The notes beneath the pieces are model-generated. The model had not been told where the DNA came from, did no database searches, and saw nothing but the letters and a program-made list of their open reading frames with translations. A stretch of DNA of 10,964 bases. It comes from an uncultured Oscillospiraceae bacterium. Its GTDB lineage: Bacteria; Bacillota; Clostridia; Oscillospirales; Acutalibacteraceae. Positions 7,759-10,964 of the stretch are shown piece after piece. Each line of letters starts with the position of its first letter. Position 1 is the first letter of the stretch. The stretch is from the NCBI GenBank assembly GCA_900549055.1, contig URNB01000067.1:1-10964 (forward strand), written 5' to 3'. Position numbers and translations under genes: made by a program.

Positions 7759-7779
7759 CATACCGCTGATTATTTAAGC

Positions 7780-8955
7780 TTAACCAACCGTAACCTTCGC
7801 GACCTTCGAGTCAACTCCCGCGATTCCGTCGGCAATAATTCTTACAAAGTAATAGTATGTGCCCTTTGTAAGCGTGGTGGGTATAGTAAAGGAGCTTGTG
7901 GTTGCGTTCGCTATCTTAACGGCAGAGCCCTTGTTCGCGTCCTTGCAGGAATACCACTGATAGGTAAGCGTGCCGCTGCTTGTCGCAGTAACCGAAAGCG
8001 AGCCGCTTATGCTGCCCGCGGTAACGCTCTTATCGGTAAGATCCGAGCTTATTGTAATTGCAGGCGAAAGCCATGCCCAAACCGCGTCAAGCCCGCTCTT
8101 GTTTACGAATACATCGTAGTAGATTCTGTAATCGAACTTGTAGGCATCGGCGTCGATGTTCTGCTCGGGTGTGAATATTCTCATCTTTTCAGTCTTTTTA
8201 ACAAGATGAGCGCCGCTCTTGGGGCATACAAGCATATATACCTCGCGCGCATTTGTCTGCGGGGTAAAGCCGCCCGCGTTTGCCGCGTTAAAGGTGTAGG
8301 CGGTCTTCATCCTTTCGGATACCACCGGTATAATCGCAACGCCGTTTATGGATTTAACCTTAAGGGTAATATCCCCCTGCTTAAAGTCGGAAACGGTTAT
8401 CATGCGCGAAATTTCGTTGGAATTCTGCAGAGCGGCGTACATATAGCTGTCAACAAAGGCTACTAATTCCTCGTCATAGCCCACAACCGACTGAACCTCG
8501 TTTATCAGCTTGCAGAGCGCTTCGTAGGGCTTTGTTTTGTCGCCGTTTACAAGGTTAGAGCGCGTAGCGGCAAGCCCTGCCAGCTTTGAAATAACATATG
8601 CGTCGCATTCGGGCACAACCTTTGTGCGAACATATTCGCCGAGAATTTTGCCCGCAAGGTTCGCAATGCCGGTTTCGCTCATATCCTCGCGGTCAATCTG
8701 CAGCGAACGCGCGCGATCCATCGACATGGTATAGGATGTATTGGCAACCGTAATAGCGCCCTTTGTAAAGCCCGTGTCGCGGTCGTAATCTGCAAGACCC
8801 TGAAAATCAACGTCGGGTATGATTACGGTTTTAGCGCCCACGAATTTTGCCGCAAGCGCGTTGTCGGCAAAAAAACCGGTAGCGCTTTTCTGTGCGAAGA
8901 GCTTATCAAGCTCGGTTGAATATCTGGTTGCGTTTTCTATTGAATTGAATGACAT
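7780..8955 (-). CDS. Major capsid protein with C-terminal Ig-like domain
   Basis: The 391-residue protein is the likely shell subunit (HK97 fold). The segment around residues 50-95 (DFQGLADYDRDTGFTKG, then SYTMSMDRARSLQIDRED) and the EYVRTKVVPECDAY helix (107-120) are typical of major capsid proteins of Firmicute temperate phages. Residues about 1-295 make the shell. Residues about 298-391 form an added beta-rich domain with the bacterial Ig-like signature YQWYS (332-336) and repeated Thr/Ser strands ending in AKVTVG. Such domains usually project from the capsid surface. The ATG is preceded by AAGGAG 10 bases upstream, starting just inside the end of the scaffold gene. It follows the scaffold by 18 bases, the normal order for shell assembly. 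Confidence 0.85.
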   Translation of the reverse strand: MSFNSIENATRYSTELDKLFAQKSATGFFADNALAAKFVGAKTVIIPDVDFQGLADYDRDTGFTKGAITVANTSYTMSMDRARSLQIDREDMSETGIANLAGKILGEYVRTKVVPECDAYVISKLAGLAATRSNLVNGDKTKPYEALCKLINEVQSVVGYDEELVAFVDSYMYAALQNSNEISRMITVSDFKQGDITLKVKSINGVAIIPVVSERMKTAYTFNAANAGGFTPQTNAREVYMLVCPKSGAHLVKKTEKMRIFTPEQNIDADAYKFDYRIYYDVFVNKSGLDAVWAWLSPAITISSDLTDKSVTAGSISGSLSVTATSSGTLTYQWYSCKDANKGSAVKIANATTSSFTIPTTLTKGTYYYFVRIIADGIAGVDSKVAKVTVG

Positions 8956-8973
8956 AATATTTTTTCTCCTTTT

Positions 8974-9615
8974 TTATCTCCAAAGACCCTTTAAAAATTC
9001 CGCGGTCTCCGGGTTGATTCCGCCCTTTCGGTCGGTAAGCGAGCCGAGACTCGAATTCTCGGCATTTTTTTGTTTGAGGGCAGCGGATGCCGCTTCCCTT
9101 TCCTCTGTAAGCCGGTAGCGAAGGTATTCGTCAAGCAATTTTGTGCCGCGCAATTCGGATTTTTGAACCACCGAATCAGGCAGATCGGAAATGCTCTTTA
9201 TTTTGGGAAATTCCGCTGTCAGCTCCGCGAAATCATCGGATTCCTCTCCGCTTTTCTCAAGCTGCATAACATAATCCGCCATTTTTTCATTTCCGCCGCA
9301 TTCCTCTGTAAGCTCCTGCCTGCGGTTTTCATCATTTTGCCTTGAAAGCTCCGCTATATATTCGGAAACGCTGTGACCTCCCTTTGCGGCAAGGCTTTTC
9401 AGTGCCGCGAAATCATCGGCTATCGCTTCAAACTTAAGCCCCTTCTGCGCAAGCGCCGCCGCCTCCTTAAGTCCCAAATTTTTGATTTCCTTGTTGAATT
9501 TTACAGGAACGAACACTTCGTTTTCGGCCTCCGGTATGTTTTCCGTTTCAGCCGACGCCTTTTCTTGCTCTGCGGCTTCAGGTTGAGCCGCAGCCTCCAA
9601 ATCAACGATTTCCAA
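8974..9615 (-). CDS. Putative capsid scaffold protein
   Basis: The 213-residue protein is highly charged and mostly helical, with an acidic Ala/Glu-rich N-terminus (about 1-35), heptad-like stretches rich in Leu, Lys and Glu at about 46-130, and a basic C-terminal segment ending in PETAEFLKGLWR. No membrane segment or enzyme motif is seen. This pattern, directly upstream of the capsid gene, fits an internal scaffold that guides procapsid assembly and then leaves. The start is TTG at 9613-9615; no ATG is available nearby in frame, and GGAAG lies 7 bases upstream. The role is inferred from composition and position. Confidence 0.65.
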   Translation of the reverse strand: MEIVDLEAAAQPEAAEQEKASAETENIPEAENEVFVPVKFNKEIKNLGLKEAAALAQKGLKFEAIADDFAALKSLAAKGGHSVSEYIAELSRQNDENRRQELTEECGGNEKMADYVMQLEKSGEESDDFAELTAEFPKIKSISDLPDSVVQKSELRGTKLLDEYLRYRLTEEREAASAALKQKNAENSSLGSLTDRKGGINPETAEFLKGLWR

Positions 9616-9635
9616 ATTAATTCTTCCTTTCTTTT

Positions 9636-9839
9636 TTATCGGCGGGCGTTATCTTCTTCCTGCTCGGTGCCGTCATAGGAAAGAAAATTCGCATACTCCC
9701 GCCTGAGCCTTAAAAGCTCCTCGTCCTCTTTTTTTGCCGTTACAGTTTTCGGCTTTTGGGTCGGTACTGTGCTTACCCCGGTTAAAAAACCTAAAGCAAA
9801 CGCAGCCAACACCGCTAAAAACATAATGAACACTGTCAT
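9636..9839 (-). CDS. Small single-helix membrane protein
   Basis: I start this gene at ATG 9837-9839, giving 67 residues. It overlaps the terminase stop as ATGA, with GGAGG 9 bases upstream. An in-frame ATG three codons earlier has the GGAGG touching it and is unlikely. One membrane helix (about residues 3-22) is followed by a basic linker and a charged, Glu-rich helix ending in NFLSYDGTEQEEDNARR. Location between terminase and scaffold suggests a structural or accessory phage function. The size and topology could also suit a small holin-like protein, but nothing in the sequence proves it. Confidence 0.6.
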   Translation of the reverse strand: MTVFIMFLAVLAAFALGFLTGVSTVPTQKPKTVTAKKEDEELLRLRREYANFLSYDGTEQEEDNARR

Positions 9840-10964
9840 ACGTCCCATCCTCCGTTCAAATCAGCTCCGCCTATCTCCGCAGTGCGGTAAACAGGCTTTT
9901 CTTCCCGTCGTGGGTGAAAACGCTTTACATCCTCAAACGCATATCGCATGGCATCGCATAGATGATTGTCGCTGTCCTTCGGCATTTTTTTACCGTTTTC
10001 GTTTACACGGTCGTCATACACATATGAAGAAAGCTCACGAATCATATTTACGCAATCCGGATGCACCGTTATCCGATATTCGCTTATTGCCGCAATACCG
10101 TTCAAAATGCTGTCCCGTCCCTTGACGGAGGGCATTATCCGCGATATTCCGAGCCGCCTTAAATCATCGTTGGATTTAGGCTCCGCACAGTCGGCGCGTA
10201 TCCGCTCCTTTGCAAAGCCGAGCCTTTTAATTTCCTCGGCAATATCGCAGTTGAGCATTCTTGTTCTGCAAAACTCGCAAAAAATGTAAAGCTCCTTATC
10301 CACGGGATCTGCCGCAAAGCCCACAAAGCCGGTGGGATCATTTGAATACCCGTAGTCAAGCCCGAAAAAGTTTTTCCAGCGATAGCGCTCATCATCGGGA
10401 ATTTTCTTTTTCCCTACCGACCAGTTTTCGTAAACCAAACCCTCCGAAATTCCCCAGTTTCCGAGTCCCGCCACCTCGTATTTCCTGCGATTGGTCTTCT
10501 TCATGCGTTCAAAAACGCTTCTGTCGGTATCGTCAAGAAATTCGTTTATAAGGTAGTTTGTCGAAAAACAGGAGACATCGGGGTATTCTCGGTCGAAAAA
10601 CCGCTTTTTCAGCCAGTGCGTATCGCTCCACGGATTAAAGGTAAGCGTGGTCTGCTTGTAAAGCGGCGGCTTTATCACTCCGCGCGGAACAGATAAATCA
10701 AGCTTGTCGAAATCGGCTTCGCTTGCGATTTCAGACGCCTCCTCTATCCAGACAAAGTTTAAAAACCCGCTCGGTACGGTAGCCGACGCCAGCTTTAAAA
10801 CATCGTCAAAGCCTCTGAAGATGATCTTCTGTCCCGTAGGCAAAAAGACCATTTCCATTGGGGATACGGTGTTGCGCCATAAGTGCGAGACCCCGAGCCG
10901 CTCCTGCGCCCATTTAAGCTGCGCAAAGGTCGAATCTCTGTGAGTGTTCATTATCTGGCGCACC
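9836..10964 (-). CDS. terL: Terminase large subunit, 5' end beyond the window
   Basis: This is the C-terminal 375 residues of the DNA-packaging motor, which pumps phage DNA through the portal with an ATPase and cuts it with an RNase H-like nuclease. Visible motifs, in fragment numbering: Walker B FVWIEEASEI (70-79), coupling motif LTFNPWSDTHWL (107-118), and nuclease acidic sites GLDYGYSNDPTG (D203), RADCAEPKSNDDL (D258) and DSDNHLCDAMRYAF (D332 and D338). It fits the Terminase_3 (PBSX-like) type. The Walker A region and true start lie to the right of the window: the first codons read VRQIMNTHRDS, an internal segment, so the GTG at 10961-10963 is not a start. Its stop overlaps the next gene as ATGA. 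Confidence 0.92.
   Translation of the reverse strand, partial: VRQIMNTHRDSTFAQLKWAQERLGVSHLWRNTVSPMEMVFLPTGQKIIFRGFDDVLKLASATVPSGFLNFVWIEEASEIASEADFDKLDLSVPRGVIKPPLYKQTTLTFNPWSDTHWLKKRFFDREYPDVSCFSTNYLINEFLDDTDRSVFERMKKTNRRKYEVAGLGNWGISEGLVYENWSVGKKKIPDDERYRWKNFFGLDYGYSNDPTGFVGFAADPVDKELYIFCEFCRTRMLNCDIAEEIKRLGFAKERIRADCAEPKSNDDLRRLGISRIMPSVKGRDSILNGIAAISEYRITVHPDCVNMIRELSSYVYDDRVNENGKKMPKDSDNHLCDAMRYAFEDVKRFHPRREEKPVYRTAEIGGADLNGGWDV

Noticed and set aside
7747..8466. Long open frame of 239 codons on the plus strand opposite the capsid gene
   Set aside because: It mirrors the capsid coding frame, is rich in Cys and Arg, has no ribosome binding site and no recognisable domain. The capsid gene on the other strand explains it.
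9225..9419. A 15-base direct repeat (9225-9239 and 9405-9419) within the scaffold gene
   Set aside because: Both copies encode DDFA in similar helical context. This is chance or a local helix repeat, with no sign of a mobile or regulatory repeat.
1..10964. CRISPR arrays, tRNA or rRNA genes, integrase or attachment sites
   Set aside because: No spaced direct repeats, no cloverleaf and no rRNA-like stretches were seen. Attachment sites cannot be judged with only one flank of the phage block.

Overview
The window looks like a Clostridia-type (Oscillospiraceae-like) Firmicute chromosome carrying a phage-derived block. The grounds are a class S11 D-alanyl-D-alanine carboxypeptidase, two lipoproteins with short Firmicute-style signal peptides, strong GGAGG-type ribosome binding sites, and phage structural proteins of the kind found in Firmicute temperate phages. 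No taxonomic marker such as rRNA is present, so this assignment is an inference.

Left third (1-2340, plus strand). This part is mosaic and mostly broken. Bases 1 to about 103 look like the right end of an IS200/IS605-type element: a frame ending at 53, then a near-perfect 9-bp palindrome, then TCAA. It abuts a carboxypeptidase gene that has lost its start and signal peptide but keeps all its catalytic motifs. Next come an unrecognised lipoprotein gene 21 bases downstream, a perfect 16-bp hairpin, a very AT-rich six-helix membrane protein, and a 39-codon remnant of an RHS/YD-repeat protein. A clear intrinsic terminator (2365-2408) closes the plus-strand side.

Right three quarters (2475-10964, minus strand). 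This is one compact late operon for a phage head and neck. Read right to left it encodes terminase large subunit (cut by the window edge), a small one-helix membrane protein, a putative scaffold, a major capsid protein with a C-terminal Ig-like domain, portal, a short adaptor-like protein, a podovirus-like nozzle protein, and finally a GHL10 (DUF187) glycosyl-hydrolase-like lipoprotein, followed by an intrinsic terminator (2475-2527). Most junctions overlap or are coupled (ATGA, TAATG, a 1-base gap), so it behaves as one transcript. Terminase packages DNA through the portal into a scaffolded, Ig-decorated capsid; the adaptor and nozzle close the neck.

The points most worth attention are the wall-hydrolase-like lipoprotein fused to the end of the head operon with no tail, fibre or lysis genes between it and the nozzle, its single-base frameshift, the capsid-before-portal order, and the RHS remnant beside an AT-rich membrane protein.
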